Assembly (NCBI RefSeq): GCF_005222705.1
Contig: NZ_STGF01000009.1
Location: forward strand, 62,001 to 126,000
Source of the DNA: Paenibacillus sp. SY21-1
GTDB taxonomy: Bacteria > Bacillota > Bacilli > Paenibacillales > Paenibacillaceae
Length of the DNA stretch: 64,000 nucleotides
Direction: 5' to 3'
Position numbers and translations under genes: made by a program. The notes under the pieces were generated by a model. It worked only from the letters and a program-made list of their open reading frames with translations. It was not told where the DNA came from and ran no database searches. Positions 1 through 6,726 of the stretch are shown piece by piece; within the stretch, counting starts at the first letter, position 1; each line of letters opens with the position of its first letter.

Positions 1-722
1 TGGAGTCGGCGGTTAACCACGTCGGCGTCGATGTGAATACCGCTTCCGCCTCGCTGCTGTCCTACGTGGCCGGCATTAACGCGACGATCGCCAAAAATAT
101 CGTTAAGTACCGCGAGGAAAACGGGCGCTTCAGCAGGCGCGCGCAATTGCAGAAGGTGCCGCGTCTCGGCGCTAAATCCTACGAGCAATGCATCGGCTTT
201 CTTCGTATTCCCGAAGCTGCGAATCCGCTTGACCGCACGCCGATTCATCCGGAATCGTATGCCGTTGTCGATCGGCTGCTCGCAGAGCTCGGGCTGAAGG
301 CGAACCAGCTCGGGACAGAGGAGCTGAAGGCGAAGCTGGCTGCCGCAGAGCCGGACAAGCTTGCGTCGACGCTTGGCGTCGGCGTCCCTACGCTGCGCGA
401 TATTATCGACAGCTTGCGCAGGCCGGGACGAGATCCCCGCGAGGAGCTGCCGCCGCCGATTTTTCATACCGACGTGCTAAATATGGAGGATTTGAAGCCA
501 GGCATGGAGCTGCAGGGCACCGTTCGCAATGTTATCGATTTTGGCGCATTCGTCGACATCGGGATTAAAAACGACGGCCTTGTCCATATTTCCCAGCTAA
601 GTGAAAAATTCGTGAAGCATCCTATGGATGTTGTATCCGTGGGCGATACGGTTACGGTATGGGTGCTGGGCGTCGATGAGAAAAAGGGCCGCGTAAGCTT
701 GACGATGCGCAAGCCGCTCTAG
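1..722 (+). CDS. tex: Tex family transcription accessory protein, C-terminal part
   Basis: This is the 3' end of a gene that enters the window already open; the reading frame runs from base 3, so the GTG at 33 is internal. The first residues (GVDVNTASASLLSYVAGIN) match the helix-hairpin-helix region of Tex proteins. The C-terminus is a full S1 RNA-binding domain (GMELQGTVRNVIDFGAFVDIG ... GRVSLTMRKPL). Tex is a conserved nucleic-acid-binding protein of bacteria, linked to transcription and RNA turnover. A strong terminator follows the stop codon directly. The N-terminal Tex and YqgF-like domains lie outside the window. Confidence 0.95.
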   Translation, partial: ESAVNHVGVDVNTASASLLSYVAGINATIAKNIVKYREENGRFSRRAQLQKVPRLGAKSYEQCIGFLRIPEAANPLDRTPIHPESYAVVDRLLAELGLKANQLGTEELKAKLAAAEPDKLASTLGVGVPTLRDIIDSLRRPGRDPREELPPPIFHTDVLNMEDLKPGMELQGTVRNVIDFGAFVDIGIKNDGLVHISQLSEKFVKHPMDVVSVGDTVTVWVLGVDEKKGRVSLTMRKPL

Positions 723-728
723 CCAATG

Positions 729-770
729 AAGCCGTTCGGGGGCTCCCAATCCCCGGTACGGCTTTCTTTT
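729..770 (+). terminator. Rho-independent terminator of tex
   Basis: The inverted repeat AAGCCG...CGGCTT with an inner GGGG/CCCC arm is followed by a T-rich tract, just after the tex stop codon. Confidence 0.85.
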
Positions 771-799
771 TCATTGTATAGTATGTAAAAGTAACTACA

Positions 800-828
800 T
801 TGACAAAAGTAATCAGTGTGCGTATACT
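800..828 (+). promoter_or_regulatory. SigA promoter of the nitroreductase gene
   Basis: A perfect -35 TTGACA (800-805) and a near-perfect -10 TATACT (823-828) are separated by 17 bp. An interrupted inverted repeat, ATGTA (783-787) and TACAT (796-800), abuts the -35 box and could be an operator, for example for a redox-sensing HxlR/MarR-type regulator; that part is inference. Confidence 0.8.
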
Positions 829-878
829 GTGTTTATCATAGTTACAGTTAGATTAGACCATATTCAGGAGGGAAACTC

Positions 879-1529
879 ATGTCTCAAACCCAAGTAGGAA
901 CAGAAGCGCAAGCAGCTTTTTATGACGTGCTGACCAGCCGTCGTTCGGTACGCAAATATGATACAACGGCTGTTATTTCGCAGGAAGAAATTACGGAGCT
1001 GTTGGAAATTGCCACTAAGGCGCCATCGTCCTCCAACATGCAGCCGTGGCGCTTCCTGGTCATCACTAATCAGGAAATCAAGCAAAAGCTTGTGCCTGTC
1101 GCCTTCAACCAGCAGCAGGTAGCTGAAGCTTCGGCCATCGTCATTGTGCTTGCCGACCTCGAAATGTACACCTTGTCGGAGAAAATCTACGGAGCTGCCG
1201 TGACCGCCGGCTTTATGTCCGAGGAAGTGGCAAGCAATTTCGTCCAGAACTCGACTAAAATGTACTCCAGCCTGCCGGCCGAGCGCCTGAAGGAAATTGC
1301 GGTTTTCGATACGGGGCTTGTGGCTATGCAGCTGATGCTGGCAGCGCGCGCGAAAGGGTTTGACACAGTGCCTATGGGCGGTTACAATCGCGATCAGGTT
1401 AAAGAAATGTTCAACATTTCAGACCGGTATCTCCCTACGCTAATGCTGCCTATCGGCAAAGCAGCTGTGGAAGGCCACCCGTCGGTTCGCCTGCCGATTG
1501 CCGACATTACATTTTTCAACAGTCTATAA
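879..1529 (+). CDS. Nitroreductase family protein (FMN-dependent)
   Basis: A 216-residue protein of the FMN-dependent nitroreductase family. The N-terminal signature TSRRSVRKYD and the following KAPSSSNMQPWRF segment are the usual FMN-phosphate-binding elements, and the C-terminal half carries the typical GFDTVPMGGYNRDQV segment. Such enzymes use NAD(P)H to reduce quinones, nitroaromatics or similar electrophiles in the cytoplasm. The start is supported by a GGAGGG ribosome-binding site 6 bases upstream of the ATG. The gene is monocistronic, with its own SigA promoter and terminator. The physiological substrate cannot be read from the sequence. Confidence 0.9.
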   Translation: MSQTQVGTEAQAAFYDVLTSRRSVRKYDTTAVISQEEITELLEIATKAPSSSNMQPWRFLVITNQEIKQKLVPVAFNQQQVAEASAIVIVLADLEMYTLSEKIYGAAVTAGFMSEEVASNFVQNSTKMYSSLPAERLKEIAVFDTGLVAMQLMLAARAKGFDTVPMGGYNRDQVKEMFNISDRYLPTLMLPIGKAAVEGHPSVRLPIADITFFNSL

Positions 1530-1548
1530 GCTGAATTCATAAACAAAC

Positions 1549-1580
1549 AAACCGGTCCTCCTTGCGGAAGGCCGGTTTAT
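1549..1580. terminator. Bidirectional terminator between nitroreductase and cmpA
   Basis: The hairpin AAACCGG...CCGGTTT (1549-1577) carries T-rich sequence on its right side and A-rich sequence on its left, so it can serve the plus-strand nitroreductase gene and the minus-strand cmpA gene. Confidence 0.75.
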
Positions 1581-1613
1581 TATTATAAGCAGCTTATAGA
1601 CGGCGGCTGCCGC

Positions 1614-1757
1614 TCAATGCAGCTCGATTCCGTTCACTTGTTCCTTGGGTGCCTGCCGGTTGCGGTAAAAATACCAGCAGTCGTTGAGCAGCTTGATCTG
1701 GCGGCGGTCTTTCTTCTGGAATGCGCGCATCAATTGATTGCAAAGCCATTGCGGCAT
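1614..1757 (-). CDS. cmpA: Cortex morphogenetic protein CmpA
   Basis: A 47-residue ORF read on the minus strand, beginning MPQWLCNQLMRAF and containing RQIKLLNDCWYFYRNRQ. This matches the short sporulation protein CmpA of Bacillus subtilis, in which the MPxWL start and the IKLLNxCWYFYR block are diagnostic. CmpA is a mother-cell quality-control protein that works with the ClpXP protease and SpoIVA during spore cortex assembly. An AGGAGG ribosome-binding site lies 9 bases upstream of the chosen ATG at 1757; an in-frame ATG at 1763 is only 3 bases from it and less likely. The gene is easily missed because of its size. It shows that the organism sporulates. Confidence 0.9.
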   Translation of the reverse strand: MPQWLCNQLMRAFQKKDRRQIKLLNDCWYFYRNRQAPKEQVNGIELH

Positions 1758-1831
1758 ACGCATGTTCCTCCTCCCGGTCGTACCTTGTTGTACTTATACC
1801 ATATGGGAGAGGGCTAATGTCCGTGCAGGTC

Positions 1832-2197
1832 CTACTGAATCGCCTGCTCTTCTTCGTATTCCTCATACCACTGCTCAAGCTGAGCCTGCAGCGCGCGAAT
1901 TTCGGTCAGCAGCGAAATCAGCGGGTAGGATTTCTCCTGAATGCCGGCGAAATCCTGCTCGAGTCCGTTGATGTAGTCCAAGCCGGACTGAATGCCGATA
2001 GCGGACGAATGAAGCTCGACGTCGTTGCATTCCGCTACAGCGTAAGGCAAGCCGGGCACAGCGTCGGCAGTGAGCTTGTCAATTTCTTTATGAAGGCGCA
2101 AATTTAAAGCGCTTAGCTGATAAGCGTGCGATGCGGGCATTTCCACGAACAGCAATTGCTCCTTTTGTTGCATCAATACATAGCGCATAGTAGCCAT
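1832..2197 (-). CDS. Conserved hypothetical protein
   Basis: A 121-residue protein with no signal peptide or membrane segment. The N-terminal third looks beta-rich (MRYVLMQQKEQLLFVEMPAS). The middle (LSALNLRLHKEIDKL) and the acidic C-terminus (LQAQLEQWYEEYEEEQ) look helical and possibly coiled-coil. A GGGGAGA ribosome-binding site lies about 12 bases upstream of the ATG at 2197. It precedes cmpA on the same strand with a 74-bp gap. I do not recognise a characterised family; similar small proteins exist in Paenibacillus genomes, but I can assign no function. Confidence 0.7.
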   Translation of the reverse strand: MATMRYVLMQQKEQLLFVEMPASHAYQLSALNLRLHKEIDKLTADAVPGLPYAVAECNDVELHSSAIGIQSGLDYINGLEQDFAGIQEKSYPLISLLTEIRALQAQLEQWYEEYEEEQAIQ

Positions 2198-2271
2198 AAT
2201 AAACGGTGTTCTCCCCTCGATATGTTCCCGCCGCCGCTTGCTCCAATTGACGGGCGGGTAGCATTTCCTAC

Positions 2272-2300
2272 TTGACAGTGTAGCCTATGCAGGCTTTAAA
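2272..2300 (+). promoter_or_regulatory. SigA promoter of sprT
   Basis: A -35 TTGACA (2272-2277) and a -10 TTTAAA (2295-2300) with 17-bp spacing lie 29 bp before the sprT start codon. Confidence 0.7.
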
Positions 2301-2328
2301 ATTCAAGTAGTTGGGGGAGAATATTCTT

Positions 2329-2805
2329 ATGGACAATGACTCATTGCAGCGCTGGGTGGAAGAGGTTTCGCTCGCCTCATTCGGACGGCCGTTTCTGCAC
2401 CGGGCGACATTCAACGGCAGATTGAAGGCGACAGGCGGCCGCTATTTTACACGCTCGCATGATATCGAGATTAGTCCGCATCAGCTCGCCGTTTTTGGGG
2501 AGGATGAGACGGAGAAAATAATCAAGCACGAGCTTTGCCATTACCATCTGCATCTGCTGGGCAGAGGCTATCGCCACCGTGACGCCGATTTCAAGACGCT
2601 GCTTGCGCAAGTGGGCGGCTCGCGGTATTGCGGCACGCTGCCGGAGCGGCTGGCGCGCAAGCAGCAGCCTTACCGGTACAAGCTGTTGTGCCTTGCATGC
2701 GGCACCGAATATTTGCGCAAACGCAAGATAGATCCGGCCAGATATGCTTGCGGCAAATGCAGAGGAAAATTAAAGCTAATTATGCTTGACAGAGATAAGG
2801 GATAA
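2329..2805 (+). CDS. SprT family zinc metalloprotein-like protein
   Basis: A 158-residue SprT-like protein. The HELCHYH motif is the HExxH-type zinc-binding centre of the SprT domain. The C-terminus holds a zinc-ribbon-like pair, CLAC and CGKC, as in the Bacillus YdcK/SprT group. The family resembles the Spartan protease domain, but the bacterial role is unclear. The ATG at 2329 is preferred over the in-frame TTG at 2311 because the GGGGGAG ribosome-binding site lies between them. The 3' end overlaps the promoter of the tRNA array. Confidence 0.88.
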   Translation: MDNDSLQRWVEEVSLASFGRPFLHRATFNGRLKATGGRYFTRSHDIEISPHQLAVFGEDETEKIIKHELCHYHLHLLGRGYRHRDADFKTLLAQVGGSRYCGTLPERLARKQQPYRYKLLCLACGTEYLRKRKIDPARYACGKCRGKLKLIMLDRDKG

Positions 2806-2814
2806 TGATACATT
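2786..2814 (+). promoter_or_regulatory. SigA promoter of first tRNA array
   Basis: TTGACA (2786-2791) and TACATT (2809-2814) are 17 bp apart, overlapping the end of the sprT-like gene and sitting about 20 bp before tRNA-Asn. Confidence 0.7.
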
Positions 2815-2835
2815 ATAAGAGTCGATTTTACATTT

Positions 2836-2911
2836 TCCCTGATAGCTCAGTTGGTAGAGCACTCGACTGTTAATCGAGTTGTCACAGGTTCGAGTCCTGT
2901 TCGGGGAGCCA
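2836..2911 (+). tRNA. tRNA-Asn (GTT)
   Basis: Full cloverleaf with the acceptor TCCCTGA pairing with TCGGGGA (one G-T wobble), a GTT anticodon in ACTGTTAATC, a canonical T arm and an encoded CCA. Confidence 0.97.
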
Positions 2912-2917
2912 TTCTCT

Positions 2918-3008
2918 GGAGAAGTACCCAAGTGGCTCAAGGGGACCCTCTGCTAAGGGGTTAGACTGCGTAAGTGGTGCGAGGGTTCGAATCCCTCCTT
3001 CTCCGCCA
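2918..3008 (+). tRNA. tRNA-Ser (GCT)
   Basis: A 91-nt class II tRNA with a long variable arm, acceptor GGAGAAG/CTTCTCC, a GCT anticodon in CTCTGCTAAGG and an encoded CCA. Confidence 0.97.
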
Positions 3009-3036
3009 CAGTGTTTTCAGGAACAAGCAACGGGAG

Positions 3037-3057
3037 GACCGTTAACCGGTCTTTTTT
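3037..3057 (+). terminator. Terminator after tRNA-Ser
   Basis: The stem GACCG/CGGTC with loop TTAAC is followed by six T residues. It divides the Asn-Ser pair from the downstream Glu-Lys-Leu trio. Confidence 0.7.
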
Positions 3058-3100
3058 ATTTGCCTGATCCGAATGAGGACAGCTTTAAGGTTATGTGCAC

Positions 3101-3175
3101 GGCCCGTTGGTCAAGGGGTTAAGACACCTCCCTTTCACGGAGGTAACAGGGGTTCGAATCCCCTACGGGTCACCA
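3101..3175 (+). tRNA. tRNA-Glu (TTC), copy 1
   Basis: A 75-nt cloverleaf with a TTC anticodon in CCTTTCACGG, acceptor GGCCCGT/ACGGGTC and an encoded CCA. It is identical over its full length to the copy at 4122-4196. Confidence 0.97.
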
Positions 3176-3223
3176 TTTTTTCTGAGTGATGCGCTCAACA
3201 GAACAAGCATTCAGTCACAGTAA

Positions 3224-3299
3224 GAGCCATTAGCTCAGTTGGTAGAGCACCTGACTTTTAATCAGGGTGTCGAAGGTTCGAGTCCTTCATGGCTCACCA
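3224..3299 (+). tRNA. tRNA-Lys (TTT), copy 1
   Basis: A 76-nt cloverleaf with acceptor GAGCCAT/ATGGCTC, a TTT anticodon and an encoded CCA. The T stem is GAAGG/CCTTC, whereas copy 2 has GTAGG/CCTAC, a compensatory base-pair change. Confidence 0.97.
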
Positions 3300-3356
3300 T
3301 TTGCTTCATCCCTCGAGGCGCATGGTTGTGAAGGATAGCCGATAATTTTATGATGT

Positions 3357-3442
3357 GCGGTAGTGGTGGAATGGCAGACACGCTATCTTGAGGGGGTAGT
3401 GGGCGTACGCCCGTGGAGGTTCGAGTCCTCTCTACCGCACCA
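3357..3442 (+). tRNA. tRNA-Leu (GAG), copy 1
   Basis: An 86-nt class II tRNA with a GAG anticodon in the TTGAGGG loop, acceptor GCGGTAG/CTACCGC and an encoded CCA. Confidence 0.97.
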
Positions 3443-3615
3443 TAAGCTTTTAATCGTTTGATTCACATGTTATGATGGTGATTAACGAACGTATTCAGAT
3501 AGTTGCTGCCACTTTACATTCAGATCGAAGAAATCTGACTAGAGAGTGGTTTTTTCGTTATATTGTGCTTAAACCGATCAACCAGAGCTTTCATTCAAAC
3601 GAAGGGGTTGTGAAC

Positions 3616-3930
3616 ATGAAGGTAAACTTGAATTTCACGAACAAGGGACAAGCAGCGATTACGAAATTCAGCAATGAAGAGCTTTTGGAGATTTTTGCAA
3701 GATACAGCAATACGCTGATGAAGAAATATTCGATCGAGGTTAAGGTGCCTGAGCAAGGGAATGACGCTATCGTTGACAGAGGCGTGCTTTCTGTCGATGT
3801 TGACCAGATAGAATGCGATGTGGAAACCTATTTCAAGGAGCTTGGCCGGGACGTGAAGGTTCCGCTCAAGAAGCGTCTGTCCTCGGACGAGAAGCTCGAC
3901 AACGTATTCAAGATCGAAGTCGTGGAATAA
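3616..3930 (+). CDS. Hypothetical protein between two tRNA trios
   Basis: A 104-residue cytoplasmic-looking protein, mixed alpha/beta, starting MKVNLNFTNKGQAAITKF and ending DNVFKIEVVE. No signal peptide, membrane segment or known motif is visible. The ATG at 3616 is chosen because it follows a GAAGGGG ribosome-binding site with 8-base spacing; the open frame extends upstream to 3472, but that part has no good start. The gene lies between duplicated Glu-Lys-Leu tRNA trios, so it may have arrived with, or been trapped by, the duplication. I do not recognise the family. Confidence 0.65.
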   Translation: MKVNLNFTNKGQAAITKFSNEELLEIFARYSNTLMKKYSIEVKVPEQGNDAIVDRGVLSVDVDQIECDVETYFKELGRDVKVPLKKRLSSDEKLDNVFKIEVVE

Positions 3931-4049
3931 CCTCTTTTGCTTCCAAGCCATCGGCTGAGCATGTTCCTCTTGCGGTGCGCAGGGGATCTGGAGAGCTATA
4001 AGCGCGTAACTCATATGTTTTCACTTGAGAAAATATATAAAAAAAATGC

Positions 4050-4078
4050 TTGTACATCGGCTAGAAAGCTGATACAAT
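4050..4078 (+). promoter_or_regulatory. SigA promoter of second tRNA trio
   Basis: TTGTAC (4050-4055) and TACAAT (4073-4078) are 17 bp apart, 43 bp before tRNA-Glu copy 2. The second trio therefore has its own promoter. Confidence 0.8.
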
Positions 4079-4121
4079 AAATTCTGTTGTTTCCGAGCAA
4101 TCCGGGATGCAACAGGGATAT

Positions 4122-4196
4122 GGCCCGTTGGTCAAGGGGTTAAGACACCTCCCTTTCACGGAGGTAACAGGGGTTCGAATCCCCTACGGGTCACCA
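4122..4196 (+). tRNA. tRNA-Glu (TTC), copy 2
   Basis: Identical to copy 1 at 3101-3175, with an encoded CCA. Confidence 0.97.
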
Positions 4197-4245
4197 TTAT
4201 TTTTTCGATGAATGAGCTTGAACAAAGCGAAGTTCAGCGTAGCGA

Positions 4246-4321
4246 GAGCCATTAGCTCAGTTGGTAGAGCACCTGACTTTTAATCAGGGTGTCGTAGGTT
4301 CGAGTCCTACATGGCTCACCA
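4246..4321 (+). tRNA. tRNA-Lys (TTT), copy 2
   Basis: The same as copy 1 except for the compensated T-stem pair (GTAGG/CCTAC). CCA is encoded. Confidence 0.97.
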
Positions 4322-4369
4322 TTTGCTTCATCCCTCGAAGCAAACGGATGCAATTTACAATATCAACAT

Positions 4370-4452
4370 GCGGTAGTGGTGGAATGGCAGACACGCTATC
4401 TTGAGGGGGTAGTGGGCGTACGCCCGTGGAGGTTCGAGTCCTCTCTACCGCA
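4370..4452 (+). tRNA. tRNA-Leu (GAG), copy 2, without encoded CCA
   Basis: The body is identical to copy 1, but the sequence after the discriminator A (4452) is TACATAG instead of CCA. The CCA end must be added after transcription. The sequence diverges from copy 1 exactly here, marking the edge of the duplicated segment or a later junction. Confidence 0.93.
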
Positions 4453-4470
4453 TACATAGTTATACTGACG

Positions 4471-4498
4471 AAAACCTTAAAATAATAAGGTTTTTTTT
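4471..4498 (+). terminator. Terminator of second tRNA trio
   Basis: The perfect stem AAAACCTT/AAGGTTTT with a 9-nt loop runs into eight T residues. Confidence 0.85.
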
Positions 4499-4582
4499 GT
4501 GAATTTTTTTAAAATTGGCGTTAATTATTCCAGAAGCAGAGTTAGCAGGGATTACAAAACCGATTCAAAGGTGTTGATTTGA

Positions 4583-5221
4583 ATAAAGAGTAAAATATTG
4601 CTTGTGGAAGATGATCCTGTTTGGCGAGCTATGCTGACCAGATTTATAAATAATGAACACGACCTCCATGTCGATCAGTATGCTGTCTCCAAAGAAGAGA
4701 CCATTTCGTATTGTCGCCAGAATAAAGTAGATGTTGTCTTGATGGACATTAATTTGACAGATAATAATTTGGACGGAATACAGGCAACCTTGGAGCTAGG
4801 TTTGATGGGAATTGATGTTAAAGTAATCGCTTTGACATCACTAGATGATGAAAAAGTTATTATTAATGCTTATACAGCAGGAGCTATTCATTATGTCAAT
4901 AAGAGTGATTTTCGCATAATTCCAGAAGTAATAAGAGGAGTTCTTAAAGCTGCTTCACCACAAGAGATCCTTGTGAAGGAGTACTTGCGACTAAAAAAAG
5001 CTGAGCAATATAACAAGTTGACTGCCGCTGAGATTGAAATTGTTGAACTGAACGAAAAGGGTTATGCGCGAGAACTTATCAAAGAGAAGCTGGGGAAATC
5101 AGAGGGTACGATAAAAAATCAAATCGCTAGCATCCTTAAAAAATTCAAGGCACGGTCAATGAAGGAGGTAATTCGTACGATCAGGAGCAGAGGTCTTAGC
5201 GATAAGGAGTTTGAGAGATGA
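4583..5221 (+). CDS. NarL/FixJ-type response regulator (start region irregular)
   Basis: A response regulator of about 210 residues. The receiver domain carries the phospho-acceptor Asp in VVLMDINL, Thr/Ser in ALTSLDD and Lys in YVNKSD. The C-terminus is a LuxR-like helix-turn-helix (LTAAEIEIVELNEKGYARE ... SEGTIKNQIASILKKF). The gene overlaps the following kinase by 4 bases (ATGA), so the two form a pair. The start is odd. The frame opens after a stop at 4580-4582, and the first conventional start is TTG 4598, which would clip the first beta strand. The natural N-terminus KSKILLVEDDPVW begins at an ATA codon (4583), 9 bases after an AAAGGTG ribosome-binding site. Removing one G near 4588 would restore a TTG-initiated MNKSKILLVEDD. 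The unit is AT-richer than its neighbours. Confidence 0.85.
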   Translation: MKSKILLVEDDPVWRAMLTRFINNEHDLHVDQYAVSKEETISYCRQNKVDVVLMDINLTDNNLDGIQATLELGLMGIDVKVIALTSLDDEKVIINAYTAGAIHYVNKSDFRIIPEVIRGVLKAASPQEILVKEYLRLKKAEQYNKLTAAEIEIVELNEKGYARELIKEKLGKSEGTIKNQIASILKKFKARSMKEVIRTIRSRGLSDKEFER

Positions 5222-6552
5222 TTACCACCTTTATTATTTCAGCTGTATTGGCGACTGTACTTATAGGTGTAAATCCTCGGAATTCATCCTTAAGATGGCT
5301 TAGTGCCTCTTTATATGCTGGAAGCTTTATGATATTTGTATTCATTATAGATTTGAAGTACTCCGAGGCACCGCATCTATTAATTAATACGATGTTTTTC
5401 ATTGCTGATGTGGCGCTAGCATTTACTTTTGGAATGTTTGGTGTTGTTTACTCAGACCTTGTAAGCAGGAAGAAGCGAATAATTCTTATGACAGTCGGAC
5501 TAGCACTGATCATTTTGGTCTGGATGCTGACGCCATTATCTCCAACTAGACGAATTAATTATGAAGGGTTTAATGAGCTGCCAATTGTATTGCTTGTAAC
5601 CTTATTCTTGACCATGAGTGCTATGGTATTAATAGTTGCAAATGCAAAGGAGAAGCACCCCTATAAGAAAATTGAACGATTTTTAACAAACTTGTTGATA
5701 GTGCCTACATTGTTTTGCATTATGGGCAGCTACATATTCTATATTTTTGATATAGACCTTTTCCGGTTTAATTATATACTTGCAGTAGGCTTCCTTATTT
5801 TATTTCTAACATTAGGAACAAAGCAGGGCGTTTTAGGGGTGAAAATAAAAATTGAGATGTTGAAAGTAGATACGTCATTGCATGTATTGAAAGGTGGAGC
5901 AAGCTTGCTTAACCATACAATTAAGAATGAGATGGGGAAAATTGATATCTTGCTTCATCAACTTAAGCATTCTATACATGCTCATTCTAAATCCGGTACG
6001 CCACCCGATCTAGAATTGGAAGAAATGATCACACTGGCTGCCGCTTCCATTCACCATATGCAAGAAATGATGACTAGAATCAACGAGAGAGTTCAAGAAA
6101 TTGTCGTAAATCTTCAAAAGGAGGATTTATTGCACTTAACGGAACAAAGTATAGAGGCATTTGAAAGTACGGCAGGCGACAAGGTCACGATTGTTCGAAA
6201 TTTTAAATCAGCACCTGTTTTCTTATATATCGATAAGGTCCATATAAAGGAAGTCATCTACAACATGTTAAGTAATGCAGTAGAAGCCATGGAAGGTAGC
6301 GGCTTAATTAAGGTGAGCTTGTTAGAGAATAATAAAGAAGTTGTACTTCAGATAGAAGACTCTGGGGTCGGAATTTCAAAGGAAGTGATCCGTTCTATTT
6401 TTAATCCGTTCTATTCCACGAAGCAGAAGAGAAACCATTATGGCTTGGGGTTGTTTTACTGTCATAATGTCATTACGAAGCATAATGGTTCCATTCACGT
6501 CGAAAGTATTCCGGGAAGAGGCTCCAGCTTCAATATTCACTTGCAAAAATGA
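5218..6552 (+). CDS. Membrane sensor histidine kinase
   Basis: A 444-residue kinase. The first 205 residues form about six or seven hydrophobic membrane segments with short loops and no large extracellular domain. A dimerisation/phosphotransfer helix follows, with the probable phospho-His 233 in SLLNHTIKNEMGK. The HATPase_c domain shows its N box (NMLSNAVEAMEGSG), G1 box (DSGVGIS) and G2 box (GLGLFYCHNVI). It is translationally coupled to the upstream regulator through an ATGA overlap. The signal is unknown; this topology resembles peptide- or envelope-sensing kinases. A likely output is the SLH surface protein encoded directly downstream, but that is inference from position. Confidence 0.88.
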   Translation: MITTFIISAVLATVLIGVNPRNSSLRWLSASLYAGSFMIFVFIIDLKYSEAPHLLINTMFFIADVALAFTFGMFGVVYSDLVSRKKRIILMTVGLALIILVWMLTPLSPTRRINYEGFNELPIVLLVTLFLTMSAMVLIVANAKEKHPYKKIERFLTNLLIVPTLFCIMGSYIFYIFDIDLFRFNYILAVGFLILFLTLGTKQGVLGVKIKIEMLKVDTSLHVLKGGASLLNHTIKNEMGKIDILLHQLKHSIHAHSKSGTPPDLELEEMITLAAASIHHMQEMMTRINERVQEIVVNLQKEDLLHLTEQSIEAFESTAGDKVTIVRNFKSAPVFLYIDKVHIKEVIYNMLSNAVEAMEGSGLIKVSLLENNKEVVLQIEDSGVGISKEVIRSIFNPFYSTKQKRNHYGLGLFYCHNVITKHNGSIHVESIPGRGSSFNIHLQK

Positions 6553-6568
6553 ATAAATCTTTATATGG

Positions 6569-6592
6569 CCGTTCTCTAAGAACGGTTATTTT
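6569..6592 (+). terminator. Terminator after the sensor kinase gene
   Basis: The 7-bp stem CCGTTCT/AGAACGG with a 3-nt loop is followed by TTATTTTG. Confidence 0.65.
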
Positions 6593-6726
6593 GCATACCA
6601 AGTCCTATAAAAAATAGGCGTTACGAACTAGAGGATATGAATGCTATAATGCATTGTAGCAAAATATGAAATAATCATGACAGGATTTAAGCAAATTATT
6701 TGAAGAAGGGGAGCTTGGAATTAACT

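Noticed and set aside
783..800. GlnR/TnrA box overlapping the nitroreductase promoter.
   Set aside because: The half-sites TGT and ACA are present, but the conserved inner T/A positions do not fit TGTNAN7TNACA.
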